Shown here: positions 18,301 to 27,268 of the stretch, one piece after another
Layout of the letters: the number at the start of each line of letters is the position of its first letter
How positions within the stretch are numbered: position 1 is the stretch's first letter
Origin: Solitalea canadensis DSM 3403
GTDB taxonomy: Bacteria > Bacteroidota > Bacteroidia > Sphingobacteriales > Sphingobacteriaceae
NCBI RefSeq assembly: GCF_000242635.2
Contig: NC_017770.1
Coordinates: 2,492,669 to 2,556,668, forward strand
Direction: 5' to 3'
Length of the DNA: 64,000 nt
Notes under the pieces: generated by a model
Told to the model about the DNA's origin: nothing
Seen by the model: the letters and a program-made list of their open reading frames with translations, nothing else
The model's database searches: none
Position numbers and translations under genes: made by a program

Positions 18301-21300
18301 ATGAGCGATTCTCCTGAGGTTCCTGTAACTGGTATTGCAGGATCAGCTGATGCAGTATAATACATCACCGGGTTCCATTTTATATTACTCCAGTCAATAT
18401 TTGTTGAAGAGTGTACTTTAAATGAATAACTTTCATTATTCTCAACAGCTAAATCAGCAACAATCGGCTCATTTACTTCTGTTTCCCAAGAGTACATTTT
18501 AGACCATACAGGTACTTCAATACCATTGTTAACTTTCTTTATAATCTGCACCAAAACTGAATCAGAGGTTTTAGGTTTACTAAAACTTCCTTCAATTTTA
18601 ACCTGTCCTTTTATTGGTGTTGCCACTTCCTGACTAGAACTCAGTACAAAATCATCCTTACTTGAAAAGCTATAAACCGGTTTATTATTAGCATCTTTTA
18701 AGCTGATATCCTGATTTAAGTACTCGATCTGTGGACTCCAATTCACCTGATCATAAGAACCATTGGCTATTGAACCTACTCTAAAATAAATCCTGTCCCC
18801 TTTTTGAACAGCTAAATTATTTACTCCTGATGGCTGATGCCATGAATAGTCATCCGGACCGATGGTTGCGTTCCATAATTCGGTTCCTTTCAGCTGAATA
18901 GCTACCCTCACACCATCTGCGGGAGTCTCATTTCGATCCGCATCATTACTCTTAATTAATTGAACAGGAGCCTTAACCACTACCTGACCATCAAAAGGAG
19001 CCTTCCACGTACGAACAACATCATGCAAAGGGTTTTGATTAATTGCAGAATCAAGTTCAGCGGGATCTACTTCATAAATATCAGTAGCCACATTGCCGTC
19101 CTGGTTAATAGGACTTGGAGTTCCATTACTTGTCGGATTAAACTCCGGATGGCCGGAAGTGGTATTAAGTCTATTGAAATAAACTGTTCCGTTAATCACC
19201 ACATCCGTTAATTGATCGCCATTGGCTTCAGTGAAATAAACCGTTGTAGTAGAGGTAGTTTTGCTAGCACCTACACCTGCAAAAATAACCGCTCCGGGAC
19301 CATGAGCTTCAATACCTCCGCTAATTGTCTTACTCTTCTCTTTATGAAACTTATTAATACCCTGAATTGAAATCTTATCTCCAAAAACAGCAGTACCATC
19401 AGGTCCTGATAAATTTGGACGATAAAACATTCCGTCATTAGTTGTGAAAACTTTATCAGGCAATCCGTCTCCATTTATATCAATCATGGATAAAAGCCCT
19501 TCACTTGTTGATTCCGAATAACCCAGATTACCTCCAACAGAGGTACTCTTTGAAGCAACATTCGCATCAAAACCAACCGTAACAGCAAGACCGGCACCTA
19601 TGTCTGTAGACTTTGTACCACTTAAAGCCGAAGCCTCATCTCCAAAATCTTTTAACGGATCAATGTTTTTTATTGGATTTATAAAATTGGCATTAATCTT
19701 ATCATTATTAGTTGTCCAGTTTTCTACGGTTTTAAAAGGCTTTAAATTACCTCCCGTAGTTATATCATTATAATATTCGAACTTGTGACTATTAAAGAAT
19801 TTACCGGCGGCATCAAACTCACTTATACTATCGAGCAAGGTTTTGAAAAACTCTCCTTGTTTATAGTTCAACTCGTAACTCCGGATATTCTTTCCCTCAA
19901 ACTGTACTTCAATTTTCTTTAACAAATCGGCTGTAACTTGCTTAAAACCAAGATTGGCCATGATGTTTACATCCACACGTTTTTTCCAGTTTTGCAATTC
20001 CCGGTCTCTCTTAAACAGTACAGCATATTTGCCTTCTTCCGTGTTATGTCCTGTGTAGGAAATCTTTTCAATGTAAATCTGATAACCTGGTACCGTTCCA
20101 CCCTCAACGCCAACATCTTCAACTTTTCGATATTGATAACGGACAAAATTCCCATTCAAATCACGTGTTTCTTTTAAACACCAATGGGCTTTATTGTTAT
20201 TAGCATCACTTAAGGTAGCATTTTCATCTACCCCATTATCAGGGTCACCACCATAGAAATATGTTGTCCCGTTCTTATCTGTTACTTCCCACCAATAGTT
20301 TGCAGGGCTATTTCCATGACGAATAACCTTACTAAAAGAGCTCTCCACCCTTGGATAAAATCGTTTATCACCCGTCGTTCGGTCTTGCAATTCGCCCCGA
20401 TGAGCAACCGGAGTCAACTGTTCTCCATTAAACAAATAGGTTTCTGTTTCTTTTCCTGCATCATAGCGTGGTACACCCCAACGTGTATCAATTCCAATAA
20501 AAGGTGTGCCTAATCCCCATCCTAAACCCAACCATCCATTACCATTTCCGCTGTTATAAGAAATGCCCACCTGTGGTTGCATACCATTTCTGCCAGATGG
20601 AATATTAATGCTATAACCAATTGATGCGTTACCCATACTATTGGCCTGTGGAGGCTCTATAAGATTAACTGCAGCCGTTGGATTTGCTGATTTAATGTCT
20701 TTAATGGAATTAGAGTTGTAAGCATTTACTTCGGGAGATTCGGGCACCTTAATCACCGCATTGATCATGTCAGTAAAATGCGTGGTACCGGAAATTACTT
20801 CGCCACTTTCTTCCATTACTGAATCCAATGGTAATGCAATCCAATGATGCGAACTCTCATCAAAGAAATAGGTCTTTACATCTTTTGCGGTATAACCGTC
20901 TGGTATCTTTTCCTCATCAAAAGCAATACGTAATTGAGCTTCTTTCAGGAACTGCGTTTTATGTGGAAGGAAACGATAACCGACATGATTTTTGGTCACA
21001 TTTACCATTCCCGGGTCAAGAGCCGGAATATCGACATCTCTTAATGAGGTAATAGATATAGATTGAGCACTTTTAAGTGAACCATTAACTAATGTCAAAC
21101 TTGCTCCATTTAACGAAACACTGGCATCCTGATGGGGAAGAATGAGTTTTTTAGTGGCGCTAATTGCTCCCGACAAATCATAAGTGTAATCAGCGTTTTC
21201 CGAATTTAGAAATTCAACGTTCTTCACTAATCTTTGCCCATTCGGATATACGGCTTCTACTTTAACCCGTTGTGAAATACCGGAACGTTTAACAACTCCT

Positions 21301-21929
21301 TCAAATTCTCCTTTGTATAGTCGTGCCTTTTCTCCGTCAATAAAGATTTGAGCCTTATTATCATTACCTGTAATAAAGCCTTTAATGTAGGCCATATTAT
21401 TATAATAAGTATGGCCAGCGTTTTGATCGATCACCAAAGATTGACCAATAGCACTATTAGTGTGATCTATTTCGAACTGAAGATTGCGAACCTGATAATG
21501 ATGTTTTGCTCCTGAAGGTACAGTGAAGCGAATAACATTGTCTCCTGATTTTAGCCAGGCGGCATTTATTCTTTCACGTTGTTTTACCCAACCGTTTCTC
21601 TTTTTAACCAGATACCCCCCAACAGCTAACTGATCATTTACACTACGAGATACAGCATTGTGGTCTTCCACTCCTTCTAATTCATAGATTAGCCAAACAT
21701 TTTCATTGCCGCGTAAGGACTTATCGATATTAATATGAAATACGTTATCTGCCGGATTATCGATTGGAATTTTCTCAGATACCCCAATCTGTCCTTCCTG
21801 TTTTTTTGAAAGATAGTATTTTTTAGAAGGGCCGTTTTTGTCTATTATTTCTGAACAATAAGCATTATTGATAATGCCCGCAGTTAAAACTAAAAGAGCA
21901 GTAATTTTCCTGAAAGAAATATTCGTCAT
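12354..21929 (-). CDS. SpvB/TcB-like and Rhs-repeat giant with variable C-terminal toxin-like domain
   Basis: 3,191 aa. Residues 1-25 are a signal peptide. About 80-250 form beta-rich domains. An SpvB-like domain begins near 410 (SIGYSINIPSGRNGMQPQ, then GLGWGLGTPFIGIDTRWGVP). Four or five FG-GAP/VCBS calcium motifs of the type DINGDGLPDKV occur near 815, 1500, 1597, 1675 and 1757. Rhs/YD repeats fill about 2050-2800. The Rhs core is at about 2850-2955 (HPDHLGSTSYISDA, NGKELDEETGLYYYGSRY, ending NNPVIVTDPTGD). After DPTGD comes a 236-residue variable domain (12354-13064). In TcB/TcC toxins the SpvB and Rhs parts form a hollow cocoon holding the C-terminal toxin. The Sec signal and the type IX-sorted protein upstream suggest export to the surface instead. 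Confidence 0.9.
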   Translation of the reverse strand: MTNISFRKITALLVLTAGIINNAYCSEIIDKNGPSKKYYLSKKQEGQIGVSEKIPIDNPADNVFHINIDKSLRGNENVWLIYELEGVEDHNAVSRSVNDQLAVGGYLVKKRNGWVKQRERINAAWLKSGDNVIRFTVPSGAKHHYQVRNLQFEIDHTNSAIGQSLVIDQNAGHTYYNNMAYIKGFITGNDNKAQIFIDGEKARLYKGEFEGVVKRSGISQRVKVEAVYPNGQRLVKNVEFLNSENADYTYDLSGAISATKKLILPHQDASVSLNGASLTLVNGSLKSAQSISITSLRDVDIPALDPGMVNVTKNHVGYRFLPHKTQFLKEAQLRIAFDEEKIPDGYTAKDVKTYFFDESSHHWIALPLDSVMEESGEVISGTTHFTDMINAVIKVPESPEVNAYNSNSIKDIKSANPTAAVNLIEPPQANSMGNASIGYSINIPSGRNGMQPQVGISYNSGNGNGWLGLGWGLGTPFIGIDTRWGVPRYDAGKETETYLFNGEQLTPVAHRGELQDRTTGDKRFYPRVESSFSKVIRHGNSPANYWWEVTDKNGTTYFYGGDPDNGVDENATLSDANNNKAHWCLKETRDLNGNFVRYQYRKVEDVGVEGGTVPGYQIYIEKISYTGHNTEEGKYAVLFKRDRELQNWKKRVDVNIMANLGFKQVTADLLKKIEVQFEGKNIRSYELNYKQGEFFKTLLDSISEFDAAGKFFNSHKFEYYNDITTGGNLKPFKTVENWTTNNDKINANFINPIKNIDPLKDFGDEASALSGTKSTDIGAGLAVTVGFDANVASKSTSVGGNLGYSESTSEGLLSMIDINGDGLPDKVFTTNDGMFYRPNLSGPDGTAVFGDKISIQGINKFHKEKSKTISGGIEAHGPGAVIFAGVGASKTTSTTTVYFTEANGDQLTDVVINGTVYFNRLNTTSGHPEFNPTSNGTPSPINQDGNVATDIYEVDPAELDSAINQNPLHDVVRTWKAPFDGQVVVKAPVQLIKSNDADRNETPADGVRVAIQLKGTELWNATIGPDDYSWHQPSGVNNLAVQKGDRIYFRVGSIANGSYDQVNWSPQIEYLNQDISLKDANNKPVYSFSSKDDFVLSSSQEVATPIKGQVKIEGSFSKPKTSDSVLVQIIKKVNNGIEVPVWSKMYSWETEVNEPIVADLAVENNESYSFKVHSSTNIDWSNIKWNPVMYYTASADPAIPVTGTSGESLIKFYPVPDYSIYADVISITKPWVVNANVNSISVIPQLSLPPSSLYNGSITFSVKKKDTLVAKQRLNVVNGQIGNPQTLNINTSTNDTLYFEYHTTSFELAKVLDHKAVVVQAGTTLNVATGLHAYLDTVKNGNIIFGPLFRGWGHFAYNGNRDRATSAINESELKLSEVLLNTEPVDVGSIGDGNELENKNTYDPAKDNFIMLVAMGEKKHWEGYDKQTFITADIISSSRLGDDDISPAQAVPGNGSGARAINKIAKSTNYSFSVGAGGGFVSGSYGKSYGGMKVLTDFVDMNGDRYPDIVTERKIQYTNALGGLSSTYIDHGKKENHKTTTESDGVSLSGSFVTSKGTSSPSNAKKITFSVGTGNNSAGLSANYGKGKNEADFTWMDINGDGLPDRVKQGGMVELNLGYSFAPEEPWGYSQIQKGDSKSYGGGLGFSIWNGSISGGISLSRSDNYNRIGLQDVNGDNLVDIVLEGNPMKVRLNTGSGFGEEINWLGASQINKSSAANEAANVAFTFGIYFPIVNIKICFNPSVNAGKGMTRDLEKLSDVDGDGYPDYVKSTKDNELFVSRSTIGRTNLLKGVKRPLGASFAIDYKRIGNTYEMPNDVWALSQVEVKDGFTGDGADRMLTTFDYKNGYYDRFERDFYGFKKVIVNTHDTQKRDEEYIVVEQTFNNDNFYEKGLQLTEVMQDGQGHKYLEKENQYSVTDRSTGTVLSSDAKKNFVNSAFPSLKETVQKFYEGQTDPGKSTRSTYAYDQLGNVTNFTDFGDEGDQDDISSVITYHSVEDKYIMSSPKSIVVSGSSAVYRKRESSINEKGNVSQVKQFLENGEAAAFDMEYDAYGNLSKVTRPTNAKGQRLSFNYIYDNTVHTYNTKVSNSYGYNSEASYDFRFGQVISSKDMNGHLISSEFDNLGRIIKVTGPYEKASPAGYTIKFEYHPEAAVPWALTKHYDPSNPRNDLESVIFVDGLGRVLQTKKDAAIYQGENKADKEQVVVSGRVKFDPFGRIYESRYPVIENLGTLGKFNFSEDNIAPTLSTYDIMGRTLTTTLPDGAVNKTEYGFGNDRNSVKQFSIKITDANGKQTEQFTDIKGRNTSIKNYTTDKDIWTSFAYNAIDELIASTDDEGHTTQSVYDWFGRRTGRKHPDAGINIYTYDLVGNLIQLQTANLKKDNAHINYDYDFERLTNVNYPQNPENNVRYVYGAVDASDNRVGRIVLQEDVSGAQEFFYDALGEVVKNVHTIVIPQHAEQTYITEWKYDTWGRLTSMIYPDGEEVAYNYNVGGLLNSLNGKKKGSQYNYVKQLGYDKFEQRLFLAYGNGTKTTYTYEPDRRRLKVMNAKTAKGRTFMDNVYGYDKVNNILSLKNNAPVPAANLMGGSSEYAYDYDDMYQLKEATGLFKGSNSQHRYSLTMDYNTVGGITKKVQKHERSGGSSGNAWTEQKKTTYASDYTYGESQPHTPVHIGRQTYSYDANGNQTGWEDDKSGQRRKIFWDEENRVRAVMDNGATYHYVYDASGERVLKGQSQGQTAFVNGERKAGSGQMGNYTVYVNPYIVLKSGGYTKHYYIEGQRILSKLGGGWDNKGKGPLKAGGDSLNYTNKKQAMEQGIVKNLKFLGMDGQILTAGKSGKIPPGQINGTGNATESFQYYFHPDHLGSTSYISDAAGEIYQHLEYFAFGETFVEEHSNTNRVPYLFNGKELDEETGLYYYGSRYMDPKTSLWLSIDRYTEKYPGFSGYSYCLNNPVIVTDPTGDTTHLVVYGAGYLNYTTAGGGHDVGKGFQLNAEALKKKIESSPTFDPARDAVILVYAPSSSRFISAVNKKYKSGKIGSLTVFSHGYGFSDNNGTNTGGVSLGGEKPNERRSDGTTTSQADADAQKNNYDLREINGNNVMRFDKSNFEKSAVATFYGCWIGGDQSWSDAQIRSFSFGQKLADNMGITVKALTSSGLFKTNSSGKVIYDGTMIRAIDAKSQKTRLSTFRPYSVPSIIRK

Positions 21930-21996
21930 TGGTTATTGACTTAACTAAGGTAAATGGAATTATTGCTTAATGAGAGCGGGTATAGTTTACTTATGA

Positions 21997-23940
21997 TTAG
22001 TGAACCATAAACTTTTTGGTTTCAATTCCCTTGGATGTTTGTAGTATTACGATATACATTCCGGGCACCTGCAATGAGTTCATAAAATGATACTCTGATT
22101 TATCACTGCTTTTTATTTCTTTAAGAATGCTACCGTTTAAGTCACATATCTTAAGTATTACAGCCTCAGGTTCATTTAATGATACTGATACGTTATAATT
22201 ATCTCCAACAGCCACCGGAGCCGGAAATACATCAAATTTTCTTGCTACGGATCCAGAAACTATGATTTCATCCGAAAAACTACATCCTAGTGAATTCGTT
22301 ACTGTTACAGTGTAAATACCAGACTGAGATACCTTTATCTTTCCTGCATCACTGCTAAAACCATGACTACTCGTCCACTTATAGGTTACAGCACTTGAAT
22401 TGTTGATATGTGCAGTTGCGTCTAAGATGATTTCTTTATTCGGTGAGAGTTTTAAGTCCTGGTCTTCTCCAAGGTTTACAATTAACTCATCAGGTAGATT
22501 AAGAGAAAATGTGCGTTCTACCACATCATTCTTGCTATCCTTCAATTTAAAGGTATAATCTCCTGCACTCAATCCGTTGATTGTGATGTTTTCCGCACCT
22601 TCGCCTTTATGAAAGGAGTTTTGTGATGAATTTCTTAATTCATACTGATAAGGACCTCGTCCGCCGATTACCTTTAAGACAACACTTCCTCCATTAGAAG
22701 CTGAACAGGTTGGTTGTACTTGTGAGGTAATCATAGCAAACAGTGGTTTTGATTGAGCAAAGCCAAATACATCACTTCCTGATTGATCTGTATCCCATTT
22801 GATATTTGCGAAATGAGCTACACTATCAGCAGATATACTATCCGGAAAAATATACTCCAGCTTATCTTCCGAAAAATCTCCCTTACCACTTCTATCTATA
22901 ACTAACCAATAGCCTAATGAATCAGCAGGGAATTTTGAAATTTTAACCTGTAGTTCCGTAGGCAACTTTGATGCACTGTTCCCATTCACCTTCATAAGCC
23001 ATTGCCGTTGGAGAAAAGAAACAGCCGCATTTTGCTCAGAACCCTGTTTTATAGCAAGAGGTTTGTTATTGTCGCCCCACAATAAAAAGTTCTTATCATC
23101 AATTTTAGCAGTATTACTATCATTAGATTTAGCTAGATTGTTAACACTTATCGTTAACAAATTGATACCGTCATACGAACTTTTAGCTTGTTTTTGATAC
23201 AGTGAATAAACATCATCCCTTCCAATTCCTGTTATTCTGTTTGAAAACTGCTGATTATCTTTTGCACTCCATAAGACAAGCTCATCAGAACTTATATAAT
23301 TACTCTTTAAAGGAATTCCATACTTTATGGCCAAATAGGTTTCGAATTGAAGCTTGACCATCGGCTCTAAAACCTTATCAAAAACAATGTATTCAGCAAT
23401 TCCCCCTTTAAACAACCGGTTACCGGAAGCCTTACCTGTATTTCCCAATATTAAAGAAGCGTTTGTGCTTAAAACTGATGTTCCGATCCAATTTTGAGTA
23501 ATGGTGTTAATTACCGGAATCTTCTCATTCTGACCATAAAAATCAATTGCACTATCAGGACCGGTTATGTGCCTTGTTGTTAACAGAACTTTTCTTGACA
23601 GCGCATTTTCTGTACTCCATACATTTCGTTCTGTTGTATCAGGAGATTGAAATACTGTTATTACCGTTAATCCTGATAAACCTTCGAAACTGTAGGGTAT
23701 TTTCATTTGGTCATTTACCCCATCAAAAACCATTACAGGATTATAATTTAAAATTCCGGTTTTGGATGGATTTTCGTCCTTGGCAGCAGTAGCATCATGT
23801 TGATTACCACTAATATCTGTCCAAATGGTTGTTACAGCAGCACTACGGTCACCTCTTAGCCAGATCACTTGCGCAGATACAGAAATTACGCAAATGCTAA
23901 AAGAAAGCAGCAGAGCCATAAAAATGATCAATTTTCTCAT
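21997..23940 (-). CDS. Type IX-sorted surface protein with LamG-like and SprB-like domains
   Basis: 647 aa. Signal peptide at 1-23. Residues about 24-210 form a concanavalin-like lectin/LamG fold (VIWLRGDRSAAVTTIWTDISGNQHDA, then MVFDGVNDQMKIPYS, GGIAEYIVFDKVLEP). About 215-400 follow the DUF8202-type module (ITGIGRDDVYSLYQKQAKSS, NFLLWGDNN). A SprB-like repeat is near 410-480 (TCSASNGGSVVLKVIGGRGPYQYEL), an Ig-like domain near 490-560, and the last about 75 residues are a type A T9SS sorting domain (FPAPVAVGDNYNVSV, ending ETKKFMVH). It is exported by Sec, then T9SS, and attached to the surface. The Rhs gene starts 67 nt downstream, so the two are likely co-expressed. Confidence 0.85.
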   Translation of the reverse strand: MRKLIIFMALLLSFSICVISVSAQVIWLRGDRSAAVTTIWTDISGNQHDATAAKDENPSKTGILNYNPVMVFDGVNDQMKIPYSFEGLSGLTVITVFQSPDTTERNVWSTENALSRKVLLTTRHITGPDSAIDFYGQNEKIPVINTITQNWIGTSVLSTNASLILGNTGKASGNRLFKGGIAEYIVFDKVLEPMVKLQFETYLAIKYGIPLKSNYISSDELVLWSAKDNQQFSNRITGIGRDDVYSLYQKQAKSSYDGINLLTISVNNLAKSNDSNTAKIDDKNFLLWGDNNKPLAIKQGSEQNAAVSFLQRQWLMKVNGNSASKLPTELQVKISKFPADSLGYWLVIDRSGKGDFSEDKLEYIFPDSISADSVAHFANIKWDTDQSGSDVFGFAQSKPLFAMITSQVQPTCSASNGGSVVLKVIGGRGPYQYELRNSSQNSFHKGEGAENITINGLSAGDYTFKLKDSKNDVVERTFSLNLPDELIVNLGEDQDLKLSPNKEIILDATAHINNSSAVTYKWTSSHGFSSDAGKIKVSQSGIYTVTVTNSLGCSFSDEIIVSGSVARKFDVFPAPVAVGDNYNVSVSLNEPEAVILKICDLNGSILKEIKSSDKSEYHFMNSLQVPGMYIVILQTSKGIETKKFMVH

Positions 23941-24160
23941 AAAGTATGCTTTTCTTGGTTACTAATTCAGCGCTTTTAGATAAGCTAATTAGCTAATTAT
24001 TTAGATGTTATAGTTCTTTTAACGACAACACTTTCTCAAATGTTTCATTATAAGAAATTATAATAACCTTTATGACATATACTTTCTGATGCGTAACACT
24101 CCCAGGCGTGTTTTGATCATTTAAACTTATTATCAACTATTTACAAACAGCAGCGATAAA

Positions 24161-25498
24161 TCAACTTACAAACACCTTCTCTTCCTTTTCATATTCCCGC
24201 TTTATGCCTTCAATAAGATCTTTCTTTTGGATGACCGAGCTATTTTTATGGATGGTCTGCAAGGATGCATAATGAACAACACTAATGATGGATGATCCGG
24301 TAAGCTCATACTTGTTCGACAGCATTTTCAAATCTATATCATCAGCTAATTTTGCTTTAGGAGGGATTGACGTCTTCCAGATTTCGTACCGTTCATTTGT
24401 GTTGGGCATAGGAAAATGAACAATGGCATTAAAGCGGCGAACAAATGCCTGGTCTATATTACTCTTATAATTAGAAGCTAAAATGATGAGTCCCGGAAAG
24501 TCTTCTACCCGCTGCAGCAAGTAAGAAACTTCCTGATTGGCGTATTTATCATGCGCATTTTGCACATTGGTACGTTTACCGAACAACGCATCAGCCTCGT
24601 CAAAAAATAATATCCAATCTTTGTGTTCGGCTTTGTCAAAAACTTTCTCGAGATTTTTTTCTGTTTCGCCAATGTATTTTGAAACAATTTGCGACAGGTC
24701 TATACGATAAACTTCTTTCTGAAATTGCTTCCCTAAAAGAGTGGCGGTTAATGTTTTACCGGTGCCAGATGGACCATAGAACAACGCCCGGTAGCCAGGT
24801 TTAACTTTATTAGCCATTTCCCAATCATTCATCAATGCTTGATTATGATCGAGCCACAATTTGATATCCTGTATTTGCGTCTCTGTTTTGGTATTAAGCA
24901 CCAAATCATTCCAATTCAGTTTTGTAGAGATGCTCTTTGCGGGAAAATCAGGTCCAAATACCGGTTTAGAAATTGTACCGATCGTAAACAGATCAATATA
25001 ATCCGGCTGCAGTATTATCTTTCCGCTCATACGAGGTTCTCCGTCACGAAGCTGCTCTAGGCTAAGTATATGCTCTTTTGCAAAAAAATGATCAGGCGAA
25101 AAATAATGGGCTACTTGCATTCTTTTAGTAATATCATTTCCTCCAAGAATAAATAAGGCTGTTTCTCCGGTTGGTATAGTTCCACGATGGTTATTTCCCT
25201 TTACTCCTCCTATTTCCGCAAAATCACCACCATTAGGTAAGTAGGTTTGAATTATAGCATCAAAAAAATTGGGTTGAATATGTGGTGTTAAAGCCAATAG
25301 CAACACAATATACTCTTCGATATTTACCTGATAATGCACCAAAAATCGATTAATCGGCGCGTTAATATCTTCCAGCACAATCTCAGGATAAGCAAAAGGG
25401 GCAGCCGTATCTTTCTGAAAAAACAATTGCAACCTCCGGTCAATTGTTTCCTGAAGAAACGCGAGTGAACAAGTAATGGTGTGTTGGTAGCTTTGCAA
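24161..25498 (-). CDS. eCIS AAA+ ATPase (Afp15/Pvc15-like)
   Basis: 445 aa. The N-terminal about 200 residues are the eCIS-type domain (YPEIVLEDINAPINRFL, LLLALTPHIQPNFFD). The AAA+ module has Walker A GPSGTGKT at 242-249, Walker B WILFFDEAD at 295-303, and the arginine finger pair in FVRRFNAIVHFPMP. This ATPase is encoded in nearly every eCIS locus; in PVC and Afp it is needed for cargo loading or particle assembly. It is the last recognisable eCIS gene here, 71 nt after the 509-aa DUF4157 cargo gene. Confidence 0.92.
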   Translation of the reverse strand: MQSYQHTITCSLAFLQETIDRRLQLFFQKDTAAPFAYPEIVLEDINAPINRFLVHYQVNIEEYIVLLLALTPHIQPNFFDAIIQTYLPNGGDFAEIGGVKGNNHRGTIPTGETALFILGGNDITKRMQVAHYFSPDHFFAKEHILSLEQLRDGEPRMSGKIILQPDYIDLFTIGTISKPVFGPDFPAKSISTKLNWNDLVLNTKTETQIQDIKLWLDHNQALMNDWEMANKVKPGYRALFYGPSGTGKTLTATLLGKQFQKEVYRIDLSQIVSKYIGETEKNLEKVFDKAEHKDWILFFDEADALFGKRTNVQNAHDKYANQEVSYLLQRVEDFPGLIILASNYKSNIDQAFVRRFNAIVHFPMPNTNERYEIWKTSIPPKAKLADDIDLKMLSNKYELTGSSIISVVHYASLQTIHKNSSVIQKKDLIEGIKREYEKEEKVFVS

Positions 25499-25569
25499 GG
25501 GCTTAATGCTTTTACCTAAAAATACTTTTTTTTATTGAGGTAAAAAATGGCTAATGATGGAGCTGCTTA

Positions 25570-27099
25570 CTAATGTCCTTTGAGCACATTTTGCGGAGCA
25601 ACCAATTTTAGCTTGAGCCAGTAAGTAGATCCGCTTTCTTCTCCTCCGGTTATCGATTCTCGTTCTACTTGTACATCCAGAAAGTCAGTAAAGCGATAAC
25701 CAAGTCCTAAATTGTAAGATCCAACAGTACTGGCATCCTTTCCAACCTGGAATCCACCGCCAACAGAACCAAAACCAAAACCACCTCCTTGTTTTTTTGG
25801 ATCAACCCTGATGCCTACGGTTGCCAAAAAACTAGCATTAATTCCCGGTTCGTCAGTAATACCTAAACTGGTATCCACTCCAAAGGTTAAGTAAGAGTTT
25901 ATTGGTATTATTGGTAATGGCCGGTCTCTTTTCTCCAAACCGATGCCTAATTTTAGGTCGAAATTGGTACCTCCACCAAGACTAATGGTCGGTAAAAAAC
26001 CGCGTCGTTCGGCAAATTTATTAAACCTCGGCAGTCCTTTACTACCCAGGTAAAGTCCAAAAGCACCTAATACTGCTGGTACCCAAAGGCTGTTAGCTCC
26101 AAATCCTCCCTTTGGCAGCCCAATACCCATTGTAATGCCTGTAAAAGCACCAAAGCTTCCTCCTATCAAATTCGCATCTTCTGTAGCAATATCACCAATT
26201 AAATGTCCCATTGATCGTTGACCTCTTTGGGTAAATGGCTGAGGCGGATCGGTAAGTTTCATCGGAATATCACAAGTGCCATCTTTTAACTGCCCGGAAA
26301 CAGCAGATACAAAATCTGGACTTGATTCTTTAAAAGCGCCCGTATCTTTGTCGAAGCAGTATTGATCACCGGGTGGATGTCCTTTAGCGGCAGGAATTTC
26401 CCGATAACATTGCAACCCCGGATGCAATTTCCCCGACTCAGCAGAATCGCGACACCATTTGCCTTTTTTTACTAAATTTTCAATATCCGATTGAACGGGT
26501 GTTTTTTTCTGACGTTGAATATGATTCGAAGTAGTTGATTGCTGCATCACATGTGCTAATTCATGAGCCAACAGTCGTTTGCCTTCAAGGGTATTCGGCT
26601 GATATTGTCCGTCACCAAAAACAATATGGTTACGGTGTGTATAAGCCCTTGCATTAATAGCGGATGACGATTGATGTGCATTTTCATCAGTATGAATCCG
26701 TACGTGGTTAAAGTCGGCTCCAAACCTTGATTCCATAAAACTTCTCGTACCCATATCCAATGATTGTCCGGAGGTATTAACCGTTTGGTAAACACTTGCA
26801 GGAACATTCACATTTGGGTTATTGATTGAACCTGGTTTTAACTGCAATTTTTCTTCCTCTTCGCAATGCGAACATTTACGTTGGATAGAAGAAGTTTCTG
26901 TGTCTTTGGATCGAAAGAAGGAATGGTTAACATCAGCCGTACGAATAATTTGATCTGCAACAGCATCTGCCTGCTGCTCGTAGCTATCATTTGGCTGATT
27001 AACGGTAAGTTTTGGTTGAATAAATGGCGCAAAGAAATGTGAACTGTTTGGATTCGTAACAGCTTCCGAAGAGGTGGATTTATAGCTAAAGGATAACAT
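25570..27099 (-). CDS. DUF4157 eCIS cargo protein with glycine-rich C-terminal region
   Basis: 509 aa. Residues 22-55 carry the leader (FFAPFIQPKLTVNQPNDSYE, QQADAVADQI), C76/C79 are in KCSHCEEEE, and the DUF4157 domain at about 105-187 has an intact HELAH (179-183). The C-terminal half has no catalytic motif I recognise. About 311-355 is glycine-rich and hydrophobic (GAFTGITMGIGLP, PAVLGAFGLYLG), and about 370-509 alternates short strands (LGGGTNFDLKLGIGLEKR, SYNLGLGYRFTDFLDVQVERES) like an outer-membrane beta barrel. The payload may be membrane-active. It is the fourth and last of the tandem DUF4157 genes and lies just upstream of the AAA+ gene. Confidence 0.85.
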   Translation of the reverse strand: MLSFSYKSTSSEAVTNPNSSHFFAPFIQPKLTVNQPNDSYEQQADAVADQIIRTADVNHSFFRSKDTETSSIQRKCSHCEEEEKLQLKPGSINNPNVNVPASVYQTVNTSGQSLDMGTRSFMESRFGADFNHVRIHTDENAHQSSSAINARAYTHRNHIVFGDGQYQPNTLEGKRLLAHELAHVMQQSTTSNHIQRQKKTPVQSDIENLVKKGKWCRDSAESGKLHPGLQCYREIPAAKGHPPGDQYCFDKDTGAFKESSPDFVSAVSGQLKDGTCDIPMKLTDPPQPFTQRGQRSMGHLIGDIATEDANLIGGSFGAFTGITMGIGLPKGGFGANSLWVPAVLGAFGLYLGSKGLPRFNKFAERRGFLPTISLGGGTNFDLKLGIGLEKRDRPLPIIPINSYLTFGVDTSLGITDEPGINASFLATVGIRVDPKKQGGGFGFGSVGGGFQVGKDASTVGSYNLGLGYRFTDFLDVQVERESITGGEESGSTYWLKLKLVAPQNVLKGH

Positions 27100-27220
27100 G
27101 CCTCTGTAGATAGATAGCAGATTTTAACTACTTAAGTTACGAAATATAATGCGTTAAAAAGATCAGGTGTTGAATATTTGCGAGAATCCTATTTTTAAGG
27201 AATAGATATCCTACAATAAC

Positions 27221-27251
27221 TTGTTTCGTTTATTTCGTTTATGTACCTTTG
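27221..27251 (+). promoter_or_regulatory. Bacteroidota-type promoter with tandem repeat for the HTH/PIN pair
   Basis: TTG at 27221-27223, a 20-bp spacer, then TACCTTTG at 27244-27251, matching the -33/-7 consensus of Bacteroidota sigma factors. The spacer holds a perfect 9-bp tandem repeat TTTCGTTTA (27224-27241), a likely operator for the antitoxin. The antitoxin ATG is 17 nt downstream. Confidence 0.65.
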
Positions 27252-27268
27252 TTAAAACAACGAGTTTT

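Noticed and set aside
27100-27268. Transposon insertion ends around the HTH/PIN pair
   Set aside because: No terminal inverted repeats, target duplication or transposase gene could be found on either side of 27100-28397.
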